Source of the DNA: Sipunculus nudus
Taxonomy: Eukaryota > Annelida > Sipuncula > Golfingiida > Sipunculidae
Assembly: GCA_026874595.1 (NCBI GenBank)
Contig: CM049306.1
Location: 13,165,019 to 13,229,018 of the forward strand
DNA: 64,000 nt
Reading direction: 5' to 3'
Below are positions 1 through 11,784 of the stretch, one piece after another. The position numbers and the translations under genes are program-made. Within the stretch, counting starts at the first letter, position 1. Each line of letters opens with the position of its first letter. Under the pieces are notes generated by a model. The model saw only the letters and a list, made by a program, of their open reading frames with translations. It was not told where the DNA came from and ran no database searches.

Positions 1-29
<29 letters not shown>
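1..29. repeat. AT dinucleotide microsatellite
   Basis: An uninterrupted AT run at the window edge. It probably continues to the left. Confidence 0.95.
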
Positions 30-32
<3 letters not shown>

Positions 33-995
33 ACATGGCTTATCGTTCGTCCATTCGAAAAGCAGATTTGCATCACCAGAACACTTGTCCAAGTCGTTTG
101 CCTGAGTACCTCTGCAGGAATTTGCATGGATAGTTGATTTTGATACATTAATTTCTAGTGAACAGGACATGTATCAAACAGGGCCCTGAATATAAGTAAA
201 TGTGGGCCTATGTTATTAACTGGTGCATGACACCGTCACATCACCGCGAGCACATCCTGTCAAGTGTACATTATAGATGAGATCAAAACGTAGTCATTAA
301 AGGTCCATGGAACGTGTACCTAATGTGTAGGGAGGTCACCGTTAACCGAGTTAACTGTCACATGTTTACATGTTAATTTTACTCTGTTTAGGTTACACCT
401 ATAATGAGTATAATAATGCTTGATTCCATACTATTTCAAAATCAGGTAAGCATAAGTGGAACATACCACGAAAGATATGCTGGGACCATTAAGGTTTACA
501 GCTACCTGTTAACAGACTTGTCTTTTATGATCACGCATGCATGCATGACCAAATGATCGTTGTTATTAGGTTTTAAGTGATTTCTATATATAATTTCTAT
601 ATATAGTTTTATGAGTGCCTCTGTCAGGTAGCCGTGAGTACACGACTTAATGGCATATTTAATTAGGCTAGTAAGCCTAACGCTGGTCGTTGACCCTGTA
701 ATGTCAGAGGGCCTAAAATACTACTCTGTAAGGTTGCCTTTATGGTTGTGCGGTACATGAAGTGCATCGTATTTCGATCATACCGAAACCAGGATGAACT
801 CAATATTTACAAATCTTAATTAATGCTATTATTGAATTAAAAATTTAATTTATAACAATTTTGCTTCTGTGCAGTGCTTCTAAGACCTGTGTTGCGATCT
901 TAAACACGTGCACGTCCTAAACCTGAATGAATATTCAGATTGACCGTCTTCGAACCTTTCATGCTGACAAAGATTGAAGCGGGCATGTTGAACAT
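30..995. other. Intergenic, no gene seen
   Basis: AT-rich unique-looking sequence. I see no open frame with recognisable protein similarity, no tRNA shape and no clear repeat apart from a short ATGCATGCATG stretch near 535 and a duplicated TTTCTATATATA near 590. Confidence 0.6.
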
Positions 996-999
996 TGTT

Positions 1000-1096
1000 T
1001 ATTTCTTTGGTGGTATATGTAGGATGATGATGATAAACATTTTTACTTCTTTGGTGGTTTATATAGGATGATAATGAACTCTGATTAAATCTTATG

Positions 1097-1133
<37 letters not shown>

Positions 1134-1515
1134 TATGATTAACATTGTTTACTTCTTTGGTGGTATATATAGGATGATGATGAACTTTGTTTACCTATTA
1201 GGTAATATATATGTAGGATGATGATGAACAGATGTTACTTCTTTGGTGGTATACATAGGATGATGATGAACATTTTTTACTTCTATGGTGGTATAAATAG
1301 GAGGAGGATGCATATATTTTACTTCTTTGGTGGTATACATAGGATAATGATGAATATAATTTACTCCTTTGGTGGTAAAAATTGGATGATGATGAATATA
1401 ATTTACTTCTTTGGTGGTAAAAATAGGAGGATGATGAACATTTTTTACTTCGTTTGTGGTACACGTAGGATGATGATGAATATTTATTCCTCTTTTGGTG
1501 GTATAGGTAGGATGC
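1000..1515. repeat. 42-bp minisatellite (about 11 imperfect units)
   Basis: The unit reads roughly ACTTCTTTGGTGGTATACAT followed by AGGATGATGATGAACATT and a few T. Successive units start 42 bp apart in the regular part (about 1,228-1,510) and are interrupted by an AT microsatellite at about 1,099-1,130. Because 42 is a multiple of three, both strands stay open for over 100 codons and show a 14-residue repeat. These are repeat translations with no protein family behind them, so I do not call a gene. Confidence 0.9.
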
Positions 1516-3100
1516 CTGTGTATTAGGATGAAACATATTTTCATTACTGTTATTGCCTTGGTTTTTAAAATAGATATATCCCTTGTAAAACTAAACAAGT
1601 AGTACCACAGAATGACCTTTTAACTGTCCTAAGCAGCAGTTATCAACAAATTATCCTTCAAAAGCCCTCGGTCTGCGCAGATAAAGATAATGCAAATACT
1701 ATTTCATGGGTTATTCAGGAATTATAATAAGATGTTAAGAAAAATATAAAAAAAACTTTTGGTATATATATATACATATATATATATACACGGGTTAATT
1801 TATGATAAAAATAGCCGAACCTAAAAAAAATGGTTACAAAAGGTTTTTCAATGGTTTTAACATAATAAAAATCTAAGAAAATCGGACTTCCGGTAGGCTG
1901 TTTTTTTCAACATGGTGTCCAAGATGGCCGCAAAGACCTTAGAATGGCCTTAAAACATTTATTTTACATGCTAGACTTATAATTTTTGCGTCTATTGGGG
2001 TCAAGCAAAACAACGATACCAATTAAAATATTTTTATGTTGCTAGGTAACCTGTAAATCCAAAATGGGGGTCAAAATGACCCGATATTTCTCAGTTTACC
2101 GTAGTTATCTAACATTTGTTTGTCGTTATAGCAACATGTGTCACAATGAGGGGAAAAATAGATCCGGCAAATAACATAAACCTTTATTATCATAGGTGGT
2201 GCTTCTATTCATTCAATTCTCGTGCGGGGCGGCATGTAGCTATACATGTGGCTGACGTTTTTTTTTTCAGATGGGACCGGCTATTACAGAATAGCCGTAT
2301 AAGAATCGCAGTGATTTCCAATCGTCGCATTGTCTTTAACGTTTTGTCACACAGGAGAGTGCTTTATAAATAAGTAAAAAATCCGTTTTACCGGATTAAA
2401 ATATTTATTACCACAGTTACAAATAATTCCCGTTCTTTGCGATCATAACTTACATGATGTGTACATAATTATAAGTAGTTATAAATAATAAAACCTTAAA
2501 AAGTAAATTCAGACAATTTTTGTGAAAATCAGTGCGGGCGCGCGATTGTTGTTTTTTTTTTTTTTTTTTTTTTTACCTTCTTTTATAGGTTTTCGATAGA
2601 ATTTCATATATATATAATGATAATAATATAGGCCTACATATATATCCAATTTTCATTAAAATTTTATTATTTATTTTCTTCAAAGAAATGACCAAGCGGC
2701 TTGAGCTTCAAATCAATTAATTTCTAATGAAAATAAAAATATAAACAGGCCTATTTGATGGTGGTGTCAAACGTGATGCTTGTGTTTATTTGTAATAATA
2801 TAATAAGAAGAAGAAGAAAAAGAAGAGGACGGAGTATAACTTATTCATTGCATTAAGATAGCAGTCATATAAATTTTAATATAATCATGATATATATTTA
2901 ACCTTCATGCACATGTGCTTCGGAAAGGCAGAGCAGAAAGCCATGACGGCAAAACGGAGGAAAATCGCATGATCATATGCCTAGAGCTGTGATATCTCAC
3001 CTCACCCGGATCAAAGCCGGAACACAGCGGCATTAATAAATGACAACACAGCCTTTACCACTCAGCCTCTATAAACTATAAACTGTCAATTTGTTATATA
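1516..3100. other. Intergenic, no gene seen
   Basis: AT-rich sequence with a TA-rich stretch near 1,762-1,790, a poly-T run at about 2,551-2,573 and A/G-rich runs near 2,805-2,830. A short + frame at 2,116-2,373 has no recognisable similarity and no codon bias. Nothing else can be supported. Confidence 0.55.
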
Positions 3101-3109
3101 AGTACAGAG

Positions 3110-4190
3110 TCTTTATTGAAGATCAGTCTACACCACTGTTTGGTGAATAATATCCCGGAAACATGGCAACGTGTTTTCTAACGTTACTTCCATGTATACC
3201 AGCGCGTCACTCACCCGGCCCCGAATGGTTAAACAAAATGTAACGAAATGCTGTTTCTCACTCCCTCCGTGCGGTTTGTAGAAAAGTACATAGGCCTACG
3301 GCGGCCTTCATGACGTAATCGAACAAGCTTTATAAAATAAAACTCTGTAGACACTAAACAGTTACATAAGTACTTTCATTTAGAGCTAAACAGAAATTAT
3401 CCAATGACAGCTTGTGCCACTCTCTGATATACAATGTCCCGAAAACATGGTTACGTGTTACAACTTACCTATTTTCTTGTACAAGCGCATCACTCGTCTG
3501 GCCAGGAATGTTTAAAAAAAGTACCGTAACAAAATGCTGGTTCTTATTCCGTGTTGATTGTTTGAAGTAATCAAATAAGCTTTAAACAATTTAAAACTGA
3601 CCCTTCTTTGGCACTTAAATAAAACAACTATTCTGCAAAATTTATCCAAGGATAGCCTACGCCACAGTCTGATATAGGCCTACAATACCCCGATGACATG
3701 ATTATATATGTTAAAGATCAGCCAATGTCTTTGTTTTGAGGGTCCAATTAACCTAATGGTACTTCTGAAACTGAAAATTTAATGTGTCATATGTTATATT
3801 GCATTTAAATCAGAAAACTACTGTGCACAATTTATCCAAGGACAGCCTACACCACTGTCTGATATAGGCCAACAATACCAGGGCTGACATGATCATGTAT
3901 GTTAAAGATCAGCCAATGTGTTTGTCATGAGGGTCTAATTATTTAATGGTATTTATGTAGGCCTAACTGAATATATAATGTGTCATTTGTTCTACTGCAT
4001 TTAAATAAGATAAATATTCTGCACAATTCATCCGAGGACAGCCTACGCCACTGTCTGATATAGGCCTACAACACCCCAGTTACATCATTATATATTCAAG
4101 ATCAGCCAATGTCTTTGTTGAGAGGGTCCAATTACGTAATGGTATTTATGTAACTGAATATTTAATGTAGGCCTATCATTTGTTCTTCTG
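3110..4190 (+). repeat. Degenerate tandem array, about five units
   Basis: Each unit carries a version of CAGCCTACGCCACTGTCTGA, then TATAGGCCTACAATACCCC, a CATGAT/CATGG word, and in later units GATCAGCCAATGTCTTTGTT. Unit landmarks fall near 3,126, 3,411, 3,653, 3,846 and 4,039. Spacing tightens from about 285 bp to about 190 bp, and the last three units are the most alike. It sits directly upstream of the pseudogene at 4,275. No coding potential is seen. Confidence 0.75.
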
Positions 4191-4274
4191 GATAAAATTA
4201 AGACAGTCACGTAGTTCAATAAAACATACCATAGTGTGCATCGATTCCTAAAGGCCTCAACTTTAGGTTCCAGT

Positions 4275-7200
4275 ATGAGTTCAAGTAGCGGCAACCCGGA
4301 TCTTTGTCCCATCTGCAAAGAGACATTGGATGATGGAGCTGAAGTATTTCGGTTAAGACAAAAGGGCGCTGATGGAATTAACCAGGCAAGTGATCCGAGA
4401 GGAGATAGCATTATTGTCGCGGCTGGCACTAAAATGCATACTAAATGCCGTATATAAGCGGTACACTAACCCGCTTGACATAAAATGTCAACTAAGCAAA
4501 AAACTCCAGTTCGGTATAGAGAAGTGTCAGGGTATCATTAGGTCCCTTCAAAGGCAAAAGTGATTGTCTGTTTTGTGGTAGTACTATTAGTCCAGGAACT
4601 TTTGACTATAGTCAGGTAAAGACTGATATCTTTACAAAAAAAATGGAATGCTACGATGATCTGCATGCTGCAGGCTGTTTACTATATCGCTACTCGTGTA
4701 GTGGAAATTTCCGGTGATACACAATTCCAGTTTCAAAGTAGCCCTGAAGTTAAGCGCAAAAAATCAGGACGACCCAAGGATCAAGATCAGGAGCAAGCGT
4801 TTTCCAAACTATGTTCATACCTTGAGATGACTGAAGAAAAACTTACTCTCTCAGACCTTAGCGCTGAAACAAAATATTTCCACTCGTAAGATTCTACTTC
4901 ATATTGTAATGTTTATCTCAAAGACAAGCTGAAAGAACGATATGGGGATTCTATATATATCACAGAAGGTAAAGGTCTTCATAAAATTGTGACTATAACA
5001 GAAAAACACATCTCAGATCCTTCGGTAATACTTAAAACAAACGCACAGAGAGTATGATGAAGAATCTGAAAAACGAGCGATAATTGAAACAGCGGCAAGG
5101 TTGATAAAATGTTACATAAAAACAAATGTTCAGTCTGTCACCGATCATTATCCAAGTACCGAAATGTTGAAACTGGATTCAACTCTAACCTACATTCTTA
5201 CAACACTTCGCACCTTGTTGAATAAACCGTTTGTGGATAAAGACAACCGACGTAAAGTCGCAAGCATTGGACGAGCAATAATTCAAGCAGTTTAGCCACA
5301 AACTGTTCTCACACCTTTGCAGATTGGTCTTGATGTTCAAATACATCACCTGTATCGCTCGAAGTTCATTGTTGATACACTGAGTGAGATGGGGTTTTGT
5401 TCATCCTAAGGGGAAGTCCTGCGATTTGAAAAGAATACTGCCGAATGTGTTTATCCTGACATCTTAGGCGAGGCCGTTGACCCACTTGACACGACCGTGC
5501 TTTTCGCCGCTGACAATGTTGACCATAATATTTACCATTGATGAAAAGGAACATTTCATGGAATGGGCATGATTATTTTACGTGACACCAAGCCGGAATA
5601 CATGTCGTGTTACTACCAGACGAAATACTGCAGATCTAAACATCTCCGATAATATCAAAGTTGACATCGTACAACTTCGCTTCGCCATGCACGCTTGTCG
5701 CAATTTGAAATTTCAAAGCCTGCCTAAACTAATGGCCTGTAAAAAAAGGGATAGACATCTTATGGGAGCTCTCATTCAGTTTCAGAGATGCAACCCCCAA
5801 CTGGCCTGGGATGATGCACAGTATTCATCAAGGGAATAAACACCCTGGGCAGTCGTCTGTTATATTTCTGCCCATGATAGACATGTATTCTGGGGACAAA
5901 ACTTGTGTTCTATCTACGTTGGAGTACCTCAGCAGTTTGGCAATTAAACTTCATGTTTCACCAGTCATAACATTCGACCACCCTCTATATTGTAAGGCTG
6001 CTGAGATCATAGTTAATGCATCACAGAACAGCCTCCTAAAAAAGGATCGTTTTGCTTCTAGGTGGTTTCCACATATTCATGAATTTGCTTGGAGCAATTG
6101 GCCGCTAATGCAAGGTTCAGGACTTAGCAAAATCATTGAGACCGTCTATGGCAAAGATGCCGTCATGCATATGATGACAGGAAAATCAGTCCAAAGATCA
6201 TTCCGTGGGCATCTGCTGGTGGACAAATGTCTTAACCACATGATAGTCACACCCATGAAGGAAGAGGCTTCCAATTCTGGATCACTGGTAGATCAATCAG
6301 AAGATATGTACTCAAAGTTATTGAGAGGTAAGACGAATTTGGAGAGTGTAATAACTTCTTAGCAGATCTCTAAAATTAGACTAAAAATTGACAAACGGAA
6401 GACTAAACTTCAAGCAAGGTCAAAAACTAGTCATTTGTGGATAAATTATCAAAAGATGTTGAAGGTTGCCAGAGAGCTGATCACGGCAGAACGCACGGGA
6501 TCTCGGCCAATGCACTTATAATACTGACTGCCTACCGATTTTTGCTGCTGCTAGGCACCACATATATTTTAGACCTGCCTATGTCTATGTCCAAGAAATG
6601 GGTGAGCTTGAGACAAAAAATCCAGATGTATTCAACAAATTCTTAAACGGATTCCATGTAATACGTCGTAGTCACCAATTCGGGGCCGGGCTTAGCTCTG
6701 ACCTGGTAATAGAACAGACCTTGATGAGAACACTCAAGAGAAGTTGTGGTTTAACCCACGGAAGCGGGATGAATGAAGATCAGAGGTCATTGTGGACAAT
6801 GTCGATGCCTGTAACATCCTAGTACAACAGTGCTATGCAATTCACATCCTCATTCAAACGGACAGACAAGGTCAAAACGCTTGCAGATATGTCTACAGTC
6901 AAGGTTGTTCATGGGTAGAGCATTGACTTTGCCCTCTTGTTCCAACGGTTTCTGGTTGTGTCAAAAGCTGGGTGTCTTTAATTGCAAGAAGTTATGAGCT
7001 CAGTCCCTTCCCTCCAGCCCTTTTTTGAAGGGAACAATGTTTTTCAAAAGGCAGATAAGCCCCAATTAGCTAATGCTATAATCGACCATGCAGGAAAGGT
7101 GTCAGCAGAGCCATTACAGACTCTGCTCCCAGAACCAAACACTTTGTCCTTGACGGTGGATCCTTGCTACATCGTTTATCTTGGAAGAAGGGTGGAATAG

Positions 7201-8245
7201 CGCAGTCATATGCCGACTTCATCATTCAACAGTATGGTTCGGCAACTGTGGTCTTTGACGGCTATGGTGGGGACTACCGAACAAGGACAATACACACCAG
7301 CGGCGTGGGCAGAATAATCACCCAGTAGTGAATTTTAATGTAGACAGAGTTTTTCAGACAAAAAGGAGGAGTTTTTGTCAAGATATTGTAACAAACAAGG
7401 AATTATTAATCTCATAGGTAATGAACTGAAGAAAAATGAATTTAGGGTAATCAATGTCCTGGGGATGCAGACGTACATATTGTCATAGCTGCTGTTGCAT
7501 CCTCTGAACACCGATCCACCACTCTGATAGGAGAAGACACTGATATTTTGGTGCTGCTCCTCAATTATGGTCTAACTAACAGTAAGGGATTATATTTTCG
7601 TCCGGACAGCACAGCCAGGGCTGCACATGCATACAACATCAGCCAGTTAATTGCAGTCATGGGCAAGGACCTATGCTCACAGCTACTATTCATTCACCCC
7701 TTAATTGGTTGTGAATCGACCTCCCAGATTTTTGGTATTGGTAAGAAGTCAGCCTTTCAAAAGCTTGTGAATGGCAATTCTACCATCAAATCCTCCACTA
7801 CAGCATTCATTCTCCCGAATCAGCCAAAGGAGATAATACAGTACCTTGGCACAAAGTCAAAGGAAGTCGTGTTTGTGCAGAATCCTTGCCATCAATGCGC
7901 TACAACATGTTCATAAAGAAAGCAGCATCTGCAAAATCATTCGTGATGCCTGAGCGTCTTCGTCCTACTGCATCCTCCACTCAATTTCATTCTCTTATGA
8001 CCTACTACATGATCATGGCGTGGACTGGGAACGAAGGTGACTTGAATGTCACAGACTGGGGCTGGAAGCTGGTCGACAGAAAGTTCGTTCGTGTAATGTC
8101 ACAGATGGACGCTGCTCCTGACAATTTCCTAAAGATGATTCATTGCAACTGTTCAACTGCATGTTCAACAGCTCGCTGTAGCTGTAGAGGTTACGGACTA
8201 CCATGCCATGCCGTGTCAGCCGGACAGATGTGGCAACCCATATAA
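4275..8245 (+). pseudogene. Decayed copy of a multicopy uncharacterised invertebrate gene
   Basis: Pieces of one protein family run in order on the + strand but in shifting frames with stops. An N-terminal segment has a CPIC motif (from 4,275). It is followed by a frame with RYTNPLDIKC (4,450-4,560) and a second cysteine pair in DCLFCG (4,562). The best preserved piece is 5,811-6,362, with HPGQSSVIFLPMID. Next come GFHVIRRSHQFGAGLSSDLV (about 6,650-6,720), VVFDGYGGDYRTRTIHTSG (about 7,250-7,305) and GEDTDILVLLL (about 7,530-7,565). The end is cysteine-rich, with CNCSTACSTARCSCRGYGLP near 8,145-8,205. From memory, intact relatives are uncharacterised proteins present in many copies in molluscs and cnidarians. 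The acidic GEDTD segment hints at a PIN/FEN-like nuclease fold, and the C-terminus resembles CXC metal-binding clusters; both are inference. There are many stops and at least five frame changes, so it is not functional. No introns are needed to read it, which would fit a retrocopy or an intron-poor family. Confidence 0.75.
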
Positions 8246-8290
8246 CAGGAGTTGTTTAAAAACCAACATTTTCCTCAAGTGTGAACGGAC

Positions 8291-8757
8291 ATTTAAGCCA
8301 GCAATTCACCTACATTTTCTTTAGACTTTTTTTGTGATTTCTGGCTCGCTCTCGGTACATATTAATAAACTCTACGCAATTCCTGTTAAGAAAAGTTCTT
8401 ATAACAGACGTATTACCTTGTTTATCTTCAAGTTGTTCGTAAACACAGCAATGTTGGCAAACGGGAAGAAACATGTTACCTAAGGTGGTTGGTTGCATCT
8501 GTGCGAACGTTAAAAGGTCACTATTTGCAAAACGCCCTTTGCAAACCTCTGGTGTATACGTCTGACTTGCTGCCAGTGTCCTTGTTGAATGTGTTTGGAT
8601 TATTTTTGCGGGTCCCCCACAAGTTATAAACACATGGATATGAACAAACTGATAGTTTGTGTGCGTTGGTATCGGCGATTTCTGGCCTATTTTTTATGAA
8701 AGACGCAGGGGATTATATTTAGCTAATATACTCAGATTTCGGAACAGGCCCTATAAA
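8291..8757. mobile_element. Family D short terminal-inverted-repeat element, copy 1 (degenerate)
   Basis: This stretch aligns along its length, in the same orientation, with 48,486-48,950. Shared landmarks include GTAAACACAGCAATGTTG, GTTACCTAAGGT, TCTGACTTGCTGCCAG and GGGTCCCCCACA. Its ends (TTTAAGCCAGCAATTCACCT on the left, GGCCCTATAAA on the right) are decayed versions of the inverted ends seen in copy 2. A 107-codon minus-strand frame inside it is a by-product. It lies immediately downstream of the pseudogene. No transposase is encoded, so it would be non-autonomous. Confidence 0.65.
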
Positions 8758-8759
8758 GC

Positions 8760-9862
8760 CGGTGTATGTTTGTCTAAAATATATGGAAATACCTAGGCAC
8801 GCGGCAATGGCATACTCACGTTATCAGCTACCAACAATGTCGACTGCCTAGACCTTTGACATTCTAGACCTTACGCAACCGACAATCTGATAAACTCATG
8901 TACTACAATCACTTGTAGAACTGTTATAACAAGCACTTGTATTGTCTAGTTATGTACATTTTTTTTTATATGCCATGGTGTTTGTCATTTACAGTGATGA
9001 TATTGAATACCTTTTCAGCATCTTTAGTTATGCTCATTTATACTATGAAATATATTAATGATTATTAATCTTATTAATGGACAATATTTATATAATGTTA
9101 ATTTATTTAATTATATATATAATATATATATATATATCCATATATAAATTACGTGATTCTTGATATTTCATTATTATAACTGATATTTTCATAATATCAG
9201 GAATGATTGGATCTTGTAATGTAACACATTGAGGTACATTTAAGCTTTAATGCAGCCCCTTAAATTTTATAACTTGTAGGCTTAAATATTTTGTAAAATT
9301 GATGTAATCTACCCATATTCCTAAACTGACTAAAGTTTCTTATCACATTCCAGTTTTGACACCGAAAAGTAGATATTGACAGACTAAGAACAATTGTCAC
9401 ATCTGACCAATGAAAAAGCTGTCTTATACATTGGAATAACAAATTCACTCCAAAAGCCAAGGTACTAAAGTCTTTGGTTTTGTTCTGTCATAAATGGCTG
9501 CTTAGAAACTGTGCCAAAGAGAACTTCAACTGGGAAAACAGTGAAGATAACAAGTTAGAAGCAAAACTCCTTTTCCAATCATGTAAAATGACTTATTAAT
9601 ATGCAATGAATGACATTTTAGTACTATATTCCAAATGATATTGGTATGATATGATAATTGCTTCAGTAACATATATGCTAAACCTGATACAGTCTTGTAT
9701 TTTACTTTTTTGCCCATTACAAGACTAAATGTATGAATTTTATGAAAATATTGTTCATTATGATTTCAAAATACCAATGAACAGATCGAATTAAAGCTTC
9801 TGAAAGAACCAAGATCTTCAGTGTGAGAAATATCTCTGTATTACTGACGGACACCTTAATAA
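8760..9862. other. Intergenic, no gene seen
   Basis: AT-rich sequence with a TA-rich patch at about 9,111-9,140. Short minus-strand frames at 9,260-9,460 and 9,526-9,717 show no recognisable similarity. Nothing further can be supported. Confidence 0.55.
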
Positions 9863-9867
9863 ACTAG

Positions 9868-10650
9868 GGACCCATGGGTCCCGACGCTCAGCTGAATTTG
9901 TCTATATAACAATATTTTTATAAGCTTTTTCAAATGGTGGTCCTGTTGACTCTTGAACTTGTGACCTAAAAATCAATAGGACTCTTTTCCTAATAGAAGG
10001 GGAGCCAAATGTGATAGATGGAAGGTTTGGGATGAAAGGTTGGCTTCAATTGTATCCAGAAGATTGTAACAGAAGAGTCCTTTGACCTTGTGCTTTGACC
10101 TTTTGACCTCAAATAAATAGTGTTCTTCCCTTATTGGTAGGTAACTATATGAATGATAGAAGAATTGGGATGAAAAGTTTGACATTAAATGCATTTAAAT
10201 CTTTATAAAGAAGGTGACTGTGACCTTGACCTCTGACCTTGTGAACACAAGTTCTACAGGTTTCTTCCCTTTAATCAGGTAAGGAGTTTCTGAAAGATGG
10301 AAAGTATGGCATTAAACGTTTGGCTAGTACTTCAAAATATAAAGGGTTAACAAATTTCCTAAATTTCCACTGGTTTGACCTTAAAGTTTACGGTCAAAGT
10401 CACCAGTTTCTGAACTACTCTAAGAACATGACTGAAACATTAGGTGTACAAATTTGATGAAAAAATATGCAGTACTTTAAAAGTTATGAGGTTCATGATC
10501 AATAAGCACACCAGGTTTCTGGCCACTAGATGAAACCACATTTAAGAAACAAATATCATTAATGTAATTTGTCAGAAAATGTGTTAAAAATAAAAAAAAT
10601 TATGTAGTTGGCGCCACCAGTCTCCGGGAACTGATTAAACTAGCCATGAT
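9868..10650 (-). mobile_element. Family C element, reversed copy
   Basis: The left edge is GGGACCCATGGGTCCC, a perfect 16-bp palindrome, followed by a version of CGCTCAGCTGA. This is the reverse complement of the family C 3' end seen at 40,890-40,925, 42,460-42,490 and 53,220-53,252. Inside are about three tandem units of roughly 138 bp marked by TTCTTCCCTTA at 9,980, 10,121 and 10,259, rich in TGACCTTTGACCT words. The right edge (10,607-10,650) matches the family C interior near 56,080-56,160 in reverse. Confidence 0.65.
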
Positions 10651-11190
10651 CAATATATATATATTGATTTTTCCACCTTTATTTTCTGTGTCTGTATATT
10701 TCATCATATCTGTAATTAATCTCACTGAATCCCCTATAAACCTACCAGGAACAAAAGCATTTTGGTCTTCATTTATAAGTAATGATACCACCTTTTTTAA
10801 TCTGTTACTGATTATCTTACTTAAAATTTTCACATCCACGTTCATCAAACTAATTGGACGCCAGTTCTTAATTACCGGTTGTCCCTTCCAGGTTTTTCTA
10901 TTAGTGTAATGACTGCTTGTCTTTGGCTGGGTGTCATTTGTTTCATCTCCAAAGCAATAGTTATAACAATTTAGTAATTCAGTTCCAATATCAGCGAGGA
11001 AAAACACATAAAATTCTTTAGATAACCCGTCATTCCCAGGGGTTTTATTGTTTTTCATATCTTTTAATGCATCACGTATGTCATTTATTGTTTATTCTAA
11101 TTTCATTAAGTTATTATTATCTGTGGTTAATCTAGGTACTTCTACTTTTGACAGAAAGGTTTCTATATTTTTTGCTAAATGTTTGTTTAC
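10650..11190 (-). pseudogene. LINE reverse transcriptase fragment 1 (N-terminal motifs)
   Basis: The minus strand reads NNKTPGNDGLSKEFY, then VIKNWRPISLMNVDVKILSK, then NAFVPGRFIGDSVRLITDMM. This is the early part of a LINE reverse transcriptase, of L1/Tx1-like style. The segment upstream of NNKTPGNDG reads as related coding sequence with a stop. It ends just before the position where the catalytic motif-A segment should start. Opposite-strand repeat fragments lie on both sides. It is truncated and non-functional. Confidence 0.8.
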
Positions 11191-11195
11191 TCTAG

Positions 11196-11540
11196 AGACC
11201 TAGAAACTTCTAACTGAAACCCAGGGAGGCCAATTAAAATCTCCTTGGAAATCTGAAATAAGGTCACTGCGACCTATATCCTCCGAGCCATGGGACTCGT
11301 TTGTGCACCCAAGAATAATTAATTCAAAATCTCCAATATCTTTATAATTAGTGCCTGATATGCCATGAATTTTGCTAAGTTATTGATCATGGACAGTTTC
11401 ATCAGCTGCTTAAGACTGCTGGTGCACCCTGTGTTATTTATAATTTTAACGATTTATTCTTCTATTTTTGAAACGGTCAAATGACAGCAATAGAGTCTGT
11501 TTCTCAGCTTTGTTTTCAACTAGTGTCCTGAAACCTTGTA
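11196..11540 (+). repeat. Family C interior fragment
   Basis: CTAGAAACTTCTAACTGAAA, AAAATCTCCTTGGAAATCTG and a later CTGGTGCACC word match the interior of the complete family C copy at 55,804-56,380 (for instance AAAAAATCTCCTTGGAAACC near 55,950 and CTGGTGCACC near 56,141). It separates two LINE fragments. Its right part also occurs inverted at 10,607-10,650. Confidence 0.6.
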
Positions 11541-11544
11541 CATA

Positions 11545-11773
11545 TATATATAACTAAAATTTCAATTACCAAAATAAACAAATAAGGAGCTAATTGATCA
11601 CCTTGTCTGGTACCCCGTTGTATTGGAAAATACCCAGTGGTTTTATCATTGAATATAACTTTCTAAGTTATGATGCATTAATTTAATCCAGTTTATTAAA
11701 GATTCTTCAAAGCCAACTTTCTCGAGGACAGCAAACGTAAATGAGTGATCCACAGAGTCAAAAGCACCTTAGA
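11545..11773 (-). pseudogene. LINE reverse transcriptase fragment 2 (motifs A and B)
   Basis: The minus strand reads AFDSVDHSFTFAVLEKVGF (motif A region) and, further on, YFPIQRGTRQGDQLAPYLF (motif B). In an intact LINE this follows directly after fragment 1, yet here it lies on the wrong side of it for the shared minus orientation. It is short and disrupted. Confidence 0.8.
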
Positions 11774-11784
11774 ATTTTAGCCTG

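Noticed and set aside
1191-1598. 135-codon minus-strand open frame over the minisatellite
   Set aside because: It is the reverse reading of a 42-bp repeat; the residues repeat every 14 and match no family.
8310-8633. 107-codon minus-strand open frame
   Set aside because: It lies wholly within the family D element, and the second copy at 48.5 kb does not keep the frame.
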